12,862 nt of DNA, from assembly GCA_937916365.1 (NCBI GenBank), contig CALFSY010000158.1, positions 1 through 12,862 on the forward strand. The letters run 5' to 3'. Of the stretch, positions 1-6,396 are shown one piece after another. The notes beneath the pieces were generated by a model. It saw only the letters and a list, made by a program, of their open reading frames with translations. It searched no databases and was not told the origin of the DNA. Source of the DNA: an uncultured Jannaschia sp. (lineage in GTDB: Bacteria > Pseudomonadota > Alphaproteobacteria > Rhodobacterales > Rhodobacteraceae). Numbering within the stretch: position 1 is the first letter of the stretch; each line of letters opens with the position of its first letter. A program made the translations under genes and the position numbers.

Positions 1-156
1 CTGGCTTAAATGGGCGCCTTCTACGACGCTCATTCCACGCCGCCACGCCTTCTTTTAGCCATTCTAAATGTTGCGAGTCTGCCATGCCGTGGTCTTTCTA
101 TCCTTTTGCCGCCACACGCTATCGGTTTGATAGGGTGGGTCAAGCCGCCATTTATC

Positions 157-185
157 TTGCATTTTATGTTGTTTCGGCGTATTGT
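157..185 (+). promoter_or_regulatory. Candidate promoter for the SnoaL-like gene
   Basis: TTGCAT (157-162) and TATTGT (180-185) are separated by 17 bp and lie 30 bp upstream of the start codon at 215. They match the sigma-70 hexamers at only 3/6 and 4/6 positions, so the call rests on spacing and location. A direct repeat GTGAACA (184-190 and 195-201), offset by 11 bp, overlaps the downstream hexamer and could be an operator. The rest of bases 1-214 shows no convincing gene. Confidence 0.25.
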
Positions 186-214
186 GAACATACAGTGAAC
201 AATGGGAGGGTGCG

Positions 215-583
215 ATGACCTTAAAAGACATTGCCGATAAATTGGTCGACGGCTGTAAATCGGGGCAAGAATTGGCGAATTTGCCCGCGTTATATGACGC
301 AAACGCCGTATCGGTTGAAGCCGCCGATTACACCGGCCACGGGCGCGAAATCACCGGTCTGGATGCGATTCGCGGCAAACACGCCTGGTGGAATGACAGT
401 TTTGAGGTGCACAGCGCCGATGTAGAAGGCCCGTTTTTACACGGCGACGATCGGTTTGCGGTGATTTTTCAAATCGACGCCACCGAAAAGGCCAGCGGCC
501 AGCGTATGCCGATGAAAGAGGTCGCCATATATCACGTGGCCAACGGCAAAATCGTGCGCGAGGAATTTTTTGGCACCGGTTAA
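215..583 (+). CDS. SnoaL-like / NTF2-fold protein
   Basis: A 122-residue soluble protein with the look of a SnoaL-like (NTF2-superfamily) domain. An N-terminal helix region leads to a central G-[LF]-x-A-I-R-G-K-x-x-W-W stretch (about residues 48-59). Then come the alternating strands typical of the fold: EVHSADVEGP near 64-73, a FAVIFQID strand near 81-88, and a C-terminal E-V-A-I-Y-x-V-x-x-G-K-I-V-x-E-E-F-F segment (102-119). The fold serves in small hydrolases, isomerases and binding proteins, so no substrate can be named. The ATG at 215 is preceded by a good Shine-Dalgarno sequence, GGGAGG (204-209), 5 bases away. It stands alone and converges with tpiA across a 50-bp gap. Family confidence is good; specific function is unknown. 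Confidence 0.85.
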   Translation: MTLKDIADKLVDGCKSGQELANLPALYDANAVSVEAADYTGHGREITGLDAIRGKHAWWNDSFEVHSADVEGPFLHGDDRFAVIFQIDATEKASGQRMPMKEVAIYHVANGKIVREEFFGTG

Positions 584-633
584 GGCCGGACCAAAGCACA
601 CCATGCGCTGTGTGCGTGTATGTGGATGGTGCG

Positions 634-1386
634 TTACGCGGCCTCTAACGCCGCGATGATGCGCCCGAAATCCGATGCACGCAACGATGCACCGCCCACC
701 AACGCCCCATCAACATGGGCGATGGCAAAGATGTGCGCGGCGTTATCGGGTTTGACCGATCCGCCATAAAGAATGCGCGTGGTCTGCCCGATGGTATCGC
801 CAAAGTGCTGGGTTAAGGTGCGGCGAATGACATCGTGCGCGGCGGCAATGTCATCCGCGGCGGGCACGCGCCCCGTGCCGATGGCCCAAACAGGTTCGTA
901 AGCGATGGTCAGCGTTTCGCCCGTCACCCCATTCGGAACAGAACCGGACAGTTGATCCGCAATAACGTCCAACGTGTGGCCCGCATCGCGTTGTGATTCT
1001 GTTTCGCCCACGCAGATTATGGTTTTAAGGCCCGCGTTCAGGGCGGCCTGTGCCTGGGCGTGCACATCATCGTTGCGTTCGCCATGGTCCGTGCGGCGCT
1101 CGGAATGGCCCACGATGACATAATCCGCGCCTGCATCGGCCAACATGGGGGCCGAAATATCGCCGGTGTGTGCGCCCGCGACCCTTGAGTGGCAGGTTTG
1201 CCCCCCCAATGCGATCGGGCCGCCGTTGCCCACGCGCGCCTGCATCCGGTGGATCAGGGTCGCGGGCGGGCAAATCACAATATCAACCGAACTTTGGCGA
1301 TGCGCCGCGGCCAAGGCATCAATTTCGGCCAGGTCTGCCCCCGTGCCGTGCATTTTCCAATTTCCGGCGGCCAATTTCCGGCGCAT
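634..1386 (-). CDS. tpiA: Triosephosphate isomerase
   Basis: Interconverts dihydroxyacetone phosphate and glyceraldehyde 3-phosphate in the cytoplasm (glycolysis and gluconeogenesis). The 250-residue protein is full length for the family. All signature elements are present: GNWKMHG at 8-14 with catalytic Lys11, VGHSERR at 92-98 with catalytic His94, the YEPVWAIGTG signature at 163-172 with catalytic Glu164, and the C-terminal phosphate-binding YGGSVKPDNA and GALVGGASL loops. The ATG (1384-1386) is preceded by a purine-rich run (A4 then G8) acting as a strong ribosome binding site. It lies 86 bp downstream of the tfoX-like gene on the same strand. That gap holds an FNR-like box, so tpiA probably has its own promoter. 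In gluconeogenic growth on acetate, TpiA works in the same central pathway that the acs block feeds. Confidence 0.98.
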   Translation of the reverse strand: MRRKLAAGNWKMHGTGADLAEIDALAAAHRQSSVDIVICPPATLIHRMQARVGNGGPIALGGQTCHSRVAGAHTGDISAPMLADAGADYVIVGHSERRTDHGERNDDVHAQAQAALNAGLKTIICVGETESQRDAGHTLDVIADQLSGSVPNGVTGETLTIAYEPVWAIGTGRVPAADDIAAAHDVIRRTLTQHFGDTIGQTTRILYGGSVKPDNAAHIFAIAHVDGALVGGASLRASDFGRIIAALEAA

Positions 1387-1399
1387 TCCCCCCCCTTTT

Positions 1400-1413
1400 C
1401 CAACGGGTGTTGG
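1400..1413 (-). repeat. Small inverted repeat in the tpiA leader
   Basis: CCAAC and GTTGG form a perfect 5-bp stem with a 4-nt loop, directly upstream of the G-rich ribosome binding site of tpiA. If transcribed it would sit in the 5' leader and could weakly modulate translation. On the + strand it is followed by a short T5 run (1416-1420), but no + strand gene ends here. It may be chance. Confidence 0.3.
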
Positions 1414-1422
1414 TGTTTTTGT

Positions 1423-1463
1423 GTTATCAAACCCTAATCTGTTGGGGGTGTGATCTTAATCAA
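1423..1463 (-). promoter_or_regulatory. FNR/FixK-like box and candidate -10 for tpiA
   Basis: GTGAT-N4-ATCAA at 1450-1463 matches the FNR/FixK/Anr consensus TTGAT-N4-ATCAA at 9 of 10 defined positions. On the minus strand, GATAAC (1428 to 1423) resembles a -10 box at 4/6. A transcript starting about 7 nt downstream, near 1416, would place the centre of the box (1456.5) close to -41, the classic class II activator position. The box lies between the tfoX-like stop and the tpiA start. Box match and geometry are seen directly; regulation by an FnrL-type protein is inferred. Confidence 0.5.
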
Positions 1464-1472
1464 TAACCTGCG

Positions 1473-1796
1473 TCAAAGATGGGCCAAGGCTTGCCGCGCC
1501 CAATCGCAGGCAAGATCGGGGTTATCCAGCGCCGCATCCGGCATCGACCAATACGGCATGGTGCCCGCCACCCCGTTTGATCGGACATACGTCCAACGGG
1601 TGCTGCCCGCGGCCTCAAGCGCCGCGACGAAATCGCCCGCCCCTTTTAGGCGCAGGGTGCCGTCGGCGGACATCATCGCAAAAATCGTGCCGTCGTGATA
1701 AAAACACACCCCGCCCATCATCTTTCGTGTTGTGATACGGCCAAGCCCGGCAAATAGACCAAGGGCATGGTCAATGTCTGCGGCACGAACGCTCAT
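1473..1796 (-). CDS. TfoX N-terminal domain protein
   Basis: A 107-residue protein that is essentially a single TfoX/Sxy N-terminal domain. It has the K-M-M-G-G-V-x-F-Y-x-D-G-x-x-F-A-M segment (about residues 25-41), then a D-G-x-L-R-L-K strand (45-51), and the W-T-Y...M-P-Y-W...P-D end region (68-87). The C-terminal TfoX domain of the gamma-proteobacterial competence regulators is absent, as in many stand-alone TfoX-N proteins, so a role in competence should not be assumed. Its ATG overlaps the stop of the upstream A-type carrier gene in an ATGA (1793-1796) and it has no strong ribosome binding site, so translational coupling is likely. The shared operon with two Fe-S assembly factors is the only functional hint. 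Family call is fairly sure; function is unknown. Confidence 0.85.
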   Translation of the reverse strand: MSVRAADIDHALGLFAGLGRITTRKMMGGVCFYHDGTIFAMMSADGTLRLKGAGDFVAALEAAGSTRWTYVRSNGVAGTMPYWSMPDAALDNPDLACDWARQALAHL

Positions 1797-2176
1797 GTAT
1801 TCGATGCCTGCGCGTCCTTTAATACATCAATGTCTTTGAATTTAACCGATTCGCCGCATCCACACGCATCGGCCACGTTGGGGTTGCGGAATTTGAAACC
1901 GGATTCCAGCAACGACACCTGATAATCAATTTCGGTGCCAAACAAAAACATTTGCGCCATTGGGGCGATCATTACGCGCGCGCCCTGATGTTCGACGATT
2001 TCGTCCAATGGGTCGCGTTCGGCGACATAGTCCATGGTGTATTCCATGCCGGCGCATCCCCCCTTTTTTACCCCGATCCGCAGGCCATGACTGCCCTTTT
2101 CGGCCATTAAGGTTGCAATTTGGCGGGCGGCGGCGGGGGTTATCGACACCGCCTTTTTCCCAGGGATACCAAACAT
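1793..2176 (-). CDS. A-type iron-sulfur carrier (HesB/IscA/SufA/ErpA family)
   Basis: Cytoplasmic A-type carrier that receives Fe-S clusters from the SUF/ISC scaffold and hands them to apoproteins. The 127-residue protein has the family's three cysteine ligands: Cys41 in GGCAGMEY and Cys105/Cys107 in ACGCGESVKF, following the usual F-x-N-P-N. I chose the ATG at 2174-2176 because GGAGG lies exactly 8 nt upstream. An alternative GTG at 2201-2203 adds nine residues and overlaps the sufT-like stop as GTGA, but has no ribosome binding site. It sits 23 nt after the sufT-like gene and overlaps tfoX by 4 nt, so the three are probably co-transcribed. The C-terminal extension after CGCG (about 20 residues, ending in DAQASNT) goes beyond the usual IscA end. 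Whether it is the SufA or the ErpA type cannot be settled by eye, so no symbol is given. Confidence 0.93.
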   Translation of the reverse strand: MFGIPGKKAVSITPAAARQIATLMAEKGSHGLRIGVKKGGCAGMEYTMDYVAERDPLDEIVEHQGARVMIAPMAQMFLFGTEIDYQVSLLESGFKFRNPNVADACGCGESVKFKDIDVLKDAQASNT

Positions 2177-2199
2177 CAAAGGATCCTCCGAATAGGTGT

Positions 2200-2580
2200 T
2201 CACATAAAGCCAAGTTCAAGGCGGGCTTCATCGCTCATCATATCCATACCCCAAGGTGGCTCCCAGGTTAGTTCGACATCAACCTGTCGCACCCCATCTA
2301 GGGGTTCGACGGCATCGGCCACCCACCCGGGCATTTCACCGGCCACGGGACACCCCGGCGCGGTCAGCGTCATGATAATACGCACCGCGTTATCGGGTTG
2401 AATATCAATCGTATAAATCAGGCCAAGATCATATATATTTACGGGAATTTCAGGATCATAAACCGAACGGCACGCCGCAACCACCCCATCGTATAGGGGA
2501 TGATCCGTGCTGGACGGATGGATCAAAGGCGCACCTTCCAGGGGGGTGTGCGGGTTGCTATGGTCTGGGGCGTGGCTCAT
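2200..2580 (-). CDS. SufT-like DUF59/MIP18 Fe-S assembly factor
   Basis: A 126-residue member of the MIP18/DUF59 family, which acts in Fe-S cluster assembly or maturation (SufT) and, in a paralog, in PaaD. It shows the D-P-E-I-P-V-N-I-Y-D-L-G-L-I-Y core (residues 42-56) and the T-A-P-G-C-P-V-A-G-E-M-P motif with the conserved Cys77 (about 73-84). It ends in the V-D-V-E-L-T-W-E-P-P-W segment (100-110). The first 25 residues, rich in His, Pro and Ser, are a variable extension. It is the first gene of the operon with the A-type carrier and TfoX-N genes; there is no paa gene nearby, which favours SufT over PaaD. Upstream is a candidate promoter shared with the divergent lysR gene. Family call is strong; the SufT name comes from context. 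Confidence 0.92.
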   Translation of the reverse strand: MSHAPDHSNPHTPLEGAPLIHPSSTDHPLYDGVVAACRSVYDPEIPVNIYDLGLIYTIDIQPDNAVRIIMTLTAPGCPVAGEMPGWVADAVEPLDGVRQVDVELTWEPPWGMDMMSDEARLELGFM

Positions 2581-2586
2581 GGCATT

Positions 2587-2616
2587 TTGACCTGTAAAAT
2601 TCTAAATGAATATATA
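2587..2616 (+). promoter_or_regulatory. Candidate promoter toward the LysR gene
   Basis: TTGACC (2587-2592, 5/6 to the -35 consensus) is followed after 18 bp by TATATA (2611-2616, 4/6 to the -10), or after 20 bp by TATAAG (2613-2618, 5/6). It would give a 5' leader of roughly 95-100 nt before the ATG at 2722. It overlaps the minus-strand promoter of the sufT operon through the same AT-rich core, the usual divergent layout for LysR-type genes. Confidence 0.45.
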
Positions 2617-2626
2617 AGATTTACAG
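2592..2626. repeat. Inverted repeat in the sufT/lysR divergent promoter
   Basis: CTGTAAA (2592-2598) and TTTACAG (2620-2626) form a perfect 7+7 bp inverted repeat with a 21-bp spacer. The spacer contains the AT-rich -10 core used by both candidate promoters. Between the arms, ATTTAGAAT on the minus strand (2607 to 2599) resembles one half of the Irr-type iron control element TTTAGAA-N3-TTCTAAA; the other half does not match. A protein bound to both arms would cover both promoters. Confidence 0.45.
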
Positions 2627-2638
2627 ATAGGGCGTAAA
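2609..2638 (-). promoter_or_regulatory. Candidate promoter for the sufT-like operon
   Basis: On the minus strand TTTACG (2638 to 2633, 4/6) and TATATT (2614 to 2609, 5/6) are separated by 18 bp, giving a leader of about 20-25 nt before the ATG at 2580. It sits inside the inverted repeat 2592-2626 and shares its core with the divergent lysR promoter. Confidence 0.4.
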
Positions 2639-2721
2639 GACCCGTCGTCACACGACCCATTTCCGGGGTATTCAAAGCAAGTGCACCACCCCGAACGCGC
2701 ATAAACAAGGCCCACCTTAAC

Positions 2722-3693
2722 ATGACCGATCAGTTGCTTAAAGGATTGACGTTGCGCGGTCTTGAGGTGTTTGAATCCCTGGCCCGCACAGGATCGGTGG
2801 CGGTGACGGCCGCGCGGCTACGGATGAGCGCACCCGCGGTATCGCAGCAGATTAAAAACCTGTCCCGCGCGGTGGGGGCCGATTTGATCGACCATTCGCG
2901 ACGCCCCATGGCGTTGACCCCCGCGGGGCGTGTGTTTTTGGCACGCACAGAAACGGCGTTACAGGCTTTGCGTGCCGGTCAACGCGGGTTAACGGCGCTG
3001 GATCTTAGCGAACTTTCCACGCTGGCATTGGGTATTATTGAAGATTTTGAAAACGAAGTTACGCCATTGTTGGCCACCCGCCTGGCTGAAACGATGTCAC
3101 AATGCGCGTTTCGTCTGGTCACTGGGGCCAGCCACGCGTTGCAAGAAAAAATCGCCCGCCGTAACCTTGATATTGTAATTTGCGCAGCAGGTGGGGCGGC
3201 CGACCCCGCACGAACCCGCGCATATGCGTTGTTTGAGGATCCCTATATCCTAGCCGTGCCAAAAGGCACAGATGTGTCCACCAATCTAAATAACCTTAGG
3301 CACCTGACCTTTCTACGGCGGGATTTGGACCAAGTGATGGGACAGCAGATCGAGGCATATTTGGGCCATACCGGTTTTGTGCCGCCCGCCCGATTTGAAA
3401 TGGATTCCAATCAATCCATCAGTGCCCTGGTGGCCAGTGGGGCGGGATGGACGATTACCACACCGCTTAGCCTTTTGCGGGCGGGGCGTTTTGCCACCGC
3501 GATTGATGCCCATCCCCTACCAGGGGAACCCATGTCGCGACGCATCATGCTTTATGCAACAGATGATTGGACGGTGGATATACCACACCAAATTGCCGAT
3601 CTTGCGCGCACCTTGATCGAAGAACATTTTGCCATTCCGGGGGCGGCACAAATGCCCTGGCTGGGCGATCGTTTTCGGGTGCTGAACACCTAA
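2722..3693 (+). CDS. LysR-type transcriptional regulator
   Basis: A 323-residue LysR-family regulator. The N-terminal winged helix-turn-helix (about residues 10-70) reads L-R-G-L-E-V-F-E-S-L-A-R-T-G-S-V, then A-A-R-L-R-M-S-A-P-A-V-S-Q-Q-I-K-N-L, and ends in L-T-P-A-G-R. A helical linker follows to about residue 92. The periplasmic-binding-protein-like effector domain covers about 95-300, including L-D-I-V-I-C-A-A-G and the late S-I-S-A-L-V-A-S-G-A-G-W-T-I-T-T-P segment. Length is slightly above the usual 300 because of a C-terminal tail. The ribosome binding site is weak (AAGG at 2707-2710). It diverges from the Fe-S operon and is followed on the same strand by acs after 357 nt. LysR regulators often control an adjacent or divergent gene, so either the sufT operon or acs could be its target. 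The effector is unknown. Confidence 0.93.
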   Translation: MTDQLLKGLTLRGLEVFESLARTGSVAVTAARLRMSAPAVSQQIKNLSRAVGADLIDHSRRPMALTPAGRVFLARTETALQALRAGQRGLTALDLSELSTLALGIIEDFENEVTPLLATRLAETMSQCAFRLVTGASHALQEKIARRNLDIVICAAGGAADPARTRAYALFEDPYILAVPKGTDVSTNLNNLRHLTFLRRDLDQVMGQQIEAYLGHTGFVPPARFEMDSNQSISALVASGAGWTITTPLSLLRAGRFATAIDAHPLPGEPMSRRIMLYATDDWTVDIPHQIADLARTLIEEHFAIPGAAQMPWLGDRFRVLNT

Positions 3694-3722
3694 ATCCCCC
3701 ATCAAATGTTTACGGTCCGATT

Positions 3723-3748
3723 GCACAAAGATACACCATAATTTGTGC
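3723..3748. repeat. Inverted repeat GCACAAA-N12-TTTGTGC
   Basis: A perfect 7+7 bp inverted repeat (3723-3729 and 3742-3748) with a 12-nt spacer, 29 bp after the lysR stop. Equivalent bases are about two helical turns apart, as expected of a dimer operator; as RNA it would form a hairpin without a following U-tract. An operator for acs or a 3' end structure for lysR are both possible. Confidence 0.4.
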
Positions 3749-3969
3749 GTCTTATGTGATTGCCATGGTGGGATGCATGATTTACGCTAAACCACATTGG
3801 TGTTTTTCAACCATATAAATCGGAATGCCCTTATGTGGGCGCGGCGCATTTCAAAACTATAAAAATCGCGCCACGCCGCAAACACAAAGGAAAATGTAAT
3901 TCCGTTAAGGGGGGGCGATCACACCGCATGTGTATCTAACGCGGCCTCGGTCAATGAGGCTCAGCGCGT

Positions 3970-4001
3970 TAAAATAATTTTAGGGTGTTGCGGTTGTTGC
4001 G
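3970..4001. promoter_or_regulatory. Candidate operator cluster upstream of acs
   Basis: TAAAAT-A-ATTTTA (3970-3982) is a perfect 13-bp palindrome with the T-N11-A form of LysR boxes. It is followed by two direct TTGCG copies (3988-3992 and 3997-4001), 9 bp apart, the second running into TTGCGAAA. TTTGCAAA-like repeats are known targets of short-chain fatty acyl regulators (RamB/PccR type) of acyl-CoA metabolism; the match here is partial. The cluster lies 50-80 bp upstream of the acs start. Which protein binds is unknown. Confidence 0.3.
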
Positions 4002-4050
4002 AAATATATGTCGCGCCCGCCCCACCCATATTTGGGAGGATCATGGGAAG

Positions 4051-6009
4051 ATGACATTGACCACATCGCAACTGAACAGGGAAACATTTCCCGCCCCTTT
4101 GGCCGAGGCACACATTGATGCGGCCATGTATGACGATATGTATGCGGCCTCTGTCACCGATCCGGTTGCGTTTTGGGGTGAACACGGAAAACGCATTGAT
4201 TGGATCAAACCTTATACGCGAGTGAAAGATACATCATTTGCGCACGACGATGTGTATGTGCGTTGGTTTGATGACGGCACGTTGAATGTGGCGGCAAATT
4301 GCATTGATCGTCATTTGCCCACACGCGGCGATCAAACCGCCATTATCTTTGAACCCGACGACCCAACAGACACGGCGCAGCATATTACCTATAACGATCT
4401 TGCTGGGCATGTGGGCACCTTTGCCAATGTTCTAAAACACTGTGGCGTTGAAAAAGGCGACCGCGTCGTGATCTACATGCCCATGATCCCCGATGCCGCC
4501 TATGCCATGTTGGCATGTGCGCGGATTGGGGCGATCCATTCGGTTGTGTTTGCTGGCTTTTCACCAGATGCGTTGTCCGCGCGGATTAATGGGTGCGAGG
4601 CGAAATTGGTCATCACCGCCGATGGCGCACCGCGTGGTGGGCGTGTCACCGATTTGAAGGACAATGTGAACAAGGCGTTGTTGCACAATACCCTTGATAC
4701 CAAGTGTTTGGTTGTAAAACGCACGGGGCAGCAGGTCGCTTGGGTTGAGGGGCGCGATATATGGTATGATGACATCGCCGCCCGTGTTAGCAGCGATTGC
4801 CCCCCTACGGAAATGGGGGCAGAAGACCCGCTGTTTATTCTATATACCTCTGGCTCCACCGGGCAGCCAAAGGGCGTTGTGCATACAACGGGGGGGTATC
4901 TTGTCCATGCGTCCATGACGCACCAATACACGTTTGATTATCACGATGGTGATATATTTTGGTGCACGGCGGACGTGGGGTGGGTAACAGGACATTCCTA
5001 TATCGTTTACGGCCCGTTGGCGAATGGGGGCACCACATTGATGTTTGAAGGTGTGCCAACCTATCCCGATGCCGGGCGATTTTGGGCGGTATGCGAAAAA
5101 CACAAAGTTACGCAATTTTATACCGCACCTACCGCCATTCGCGCGTTGATGGGCAAGGGCACAGATTTCGTTACACCCTATGATTTATCCAACCTTAAGG
5201 TTCTGGGCACAGTGGGTGAACCCATCAACCCTGAGGCGTGGAATTGGTATAACGAAAATATCGGCAAAGGCCGGTGCCCCATCGTGGATACCTGGTGGCA
5301 GACGGAAACCGGCGGGCACATGATGACGTTATTGCCAGGTGCGCATACGCCAAAACCAGGGGCCGCGCAAAAGCCGTTTTTTGGTGTGCAACCGATGGTT
5401 TTAGACCCTACCTCTGGCAATGTAATCGAAGGTAACGATGTCGAAGGGGTGTTGGTCATTGCCGACAGTTGGCCGGGGCAAATGCGCACGGTGTGGGGCG
5501 ATCACGACCGGTTCGTAAAAACATATTTTAGCGATTATAAGGGCTATTACTTTACCGGCGATGGATGCCGTCGCGACGCCGATGGCGATTATTGGATCAC
5601 GGGCCGCGTCGATGATGTGATTAACGTGTCCGGCCATCGGATGGGCACGGCAGAAATCGAAAGCGCATTGGTGGCCCATGAAACGGTAAGCGAGGCGGCG
5701 GTGGTGGGGTATCCGCACCCGATCAAAGGACAGGGCATTTATTGTTATGTCACATTGATGGGTGATGAAACACCGTCAGACGCGCTTAAAAAAACGCTCA
5801 GCGATTGGGTGCGTGCGGAAATCGGCCCGATCGCGAAACCCGATGTGATACAGTGGGCGCCTGGCCTGCCGAAAACCCGATCCGGCAAAATCATGCGCCG
5901 CATTTTGCGTAAGATCGCCGAAAACGATTTCGGTTCATTGGGCGATACCTCAACGCTGGCCGATCCATCTGTGGTCGACGATTTGATCGCCAATCGCGCC
6001 GCACCCTAA
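4051..6009 (+). CDS. acs: Acetyl-CoA synthetase (AMP-forming)
   Basis: Converts acetate, ATP and CoA to acetyl-CoA, AMP and PPi through acetyl-AMP in the cytoplasm. The 652-residue protein is the usual bacterial Acs length. The adenylate-forming signature TSGSTGQPK is at 266-274. The D-T-W-W-Q-T-E-T-G-G motif around 413-422 includes Trp416, equivalent to the Trp that limits the acyl pocket to acetate in characterised Acs. The C-terminal domain has TGDGCRRDADGDYWITGR, the hinge region, and P-K-T-R-S-G-K with catalytic Lys613, the lysine acetylated by Pat-type enzymes in relatives. I chose ATG 4051, preceded by GGGAGG (4034-4039, 11 nt before the start), over an in-frame GTG at 3985, whose 22 extra residues do not look like Acs. 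It lies between lysR and a transporter operon, consistent with acetate uptake and activation. Confidence 0.97.
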   Translation: MTLTTSQLNRETFPAPLAEAHIDAAMYDDMYAASVTDPVAFWGEHGKRIDWIKPYTRVKDTSFAHDDVYVRWFDDGTLNVAANCIDRHLPTRGDQTAIIFEPDDPTDTAQHITYNDLAGHVGTFANVLKHCGVEKGDRVVIYMPMIPDAAYAMLACARIGAIHSVVFAGFSPDALSARINGCEAKLVITADGAPRGGRVTDLKDNVNKALLHNTLDTKCLVVKRTGQQVAWVEGRDIWYDDIAARVSSDCPPTEMGAEDPLFILYTSGSTGQPKGVVHTTGGYLVHASMTHQYTFDYHDGDIFWCTADVGWVTGHSYIVYGPLANGGTTLMFEGVPTYPDAGRFWAVCEKHKVTQFYTAPTAIRALMGKGTDFVTPYDLSNLKVLGTVGEPINPEAWNWYNENIGKGRCPIVDTWWQTETGGHMMTLLPGAHTPKPGAAQKPFFGVQPMVLDPTSGNVIEGNDVEGVLVIADSWPGQMRTVWGDHDRFVKTYFSDYKGYYFTGDGCRRDADGDYWITGRVDDVINVSGHRMGTAEIESALVAHETVSEAAVVGYPHPIKGQGIYCYVTLMGDETPSDALKKTLSDWVRAEIGPIAKPDVIQWAPGLPKTRSGKIMRRILRKIAENDFGSLGDTSTLADPSVVDDLIANRAAP

Positions 6010-6013
6010 AAAC

Positions 6014-6043
6014 ATGGGCATACATCTAAGATGTATGGCCCAT
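6014..6043. terminator. Hairpin after acs, terminator-like
   Basis: An ATGGGC-ATACATC arm pairs with GATGTAT-G-GCCCAT: 13 bp with one bulged G and a 3-nt loop, starting 4 nt after the acs stop. On the + strand no U-tract follows. On the minus strand the stem is followed by G-T5, so a classic intrinsic terminator would read leftward, although no minus-strand gene is seen upstream of it. It may instead stabilise the acs mRNA 3' end. Confidence 0.55.
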
Positions 6044-6396
6044 AAACCACAGCGGTTTGCCCCACGGCTACCCCTTTGAATAGGTGACAGCATGTTGTTG
6101 CAAGCCAAAGCGAAACCTGTGCGCCACGCCAAGATAATGAAAAGAAGTATATAAAACAAAGTCGTTGCAGAATTTTTTTCAGCAGCTTTGTAGGTTTTAT
6201 CTTCAACACATCTTTGCGCATGGGTGTTTACAAGATAAAATAGAAACCCACACGCCACAGAAATTGATACGCATTCACGCGGTATTGCACATGACCCATA
6301 GACGTAAGTATTTTTTCATGTCATGAGTAGCGACGCAATGGGTTTTACCCAATTCGCCATAATGCCCAAGTCAGGGGGCGTGGCGTAACTCTGTCT

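Larger units (their letters stand above)
3694..4050 (+). other. Regulatory gap between lysR and acs
   Basis: I see no coding sequence in these 357 bases. It holds several candidate control elements: the inverted repeat 3723-3748, the AT-rich palindrome 3970-3982, the TTGCG repeat at 3988-4001, and a ribosome binding site GGGAGG at 4034-4039. A weak stem ACCA-CAT-TGGT followed by GTTTTT (about 3791-3808) could end lysR transcription, but it has only 4 bp. GCGGCG (3841-3846) and CGCCGC (3874-3879) are complementary across an AT-rich loop. No confident -35/-10 pair for acs was found. Confidence 0.5.

Noticed and set aside
10..198. Short + strand frame of 62 codons before the SnoaL-like gene
   Set aside because: No ribosome binding site, no recognisable domain, and it overlaps the candidate promoter; it looks like a chance frame.
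584..633. Bidirectional terminator between the convergent SnoaL-like gene and tpiA
   Set aside because: Only broken complementarity around CACCAT/ATGGTG and no T-run on either strand.
2177..2203. GTG start of the A-type carrier overlapping the sufT-like stop
   Set aside because: The GTGA overlap is attractive, but GGAGG lies exactly 8 nt before the ATG at 2176 and nothing SD-like precedes the GTG; kept only as an alternative.
3985..4050. Upstream GTG start for acs
   Set aside because: The 22 added residues are basic and unlike Acs, there is no ribosome binding site, and it would place operator-like repeats in coding sequence; ATG 4051 gives the standard 652-residue length.
4500..5718. Several minus-strand frames of 70-145 codons inside acs
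   Set aside because: They are antisense shadows of a strongly conserved acs coding frame and have no family resemblance.
5950..6258. Minus-strand frames at 5950-6258 and 6006-6221 in the acs/DUF4212 gap
   Set aside because: They run through the hairpins and into the acs end, are Cys/Trp-rich and irregular in composition, have no good ribosome binding site, and resemble no family I know.
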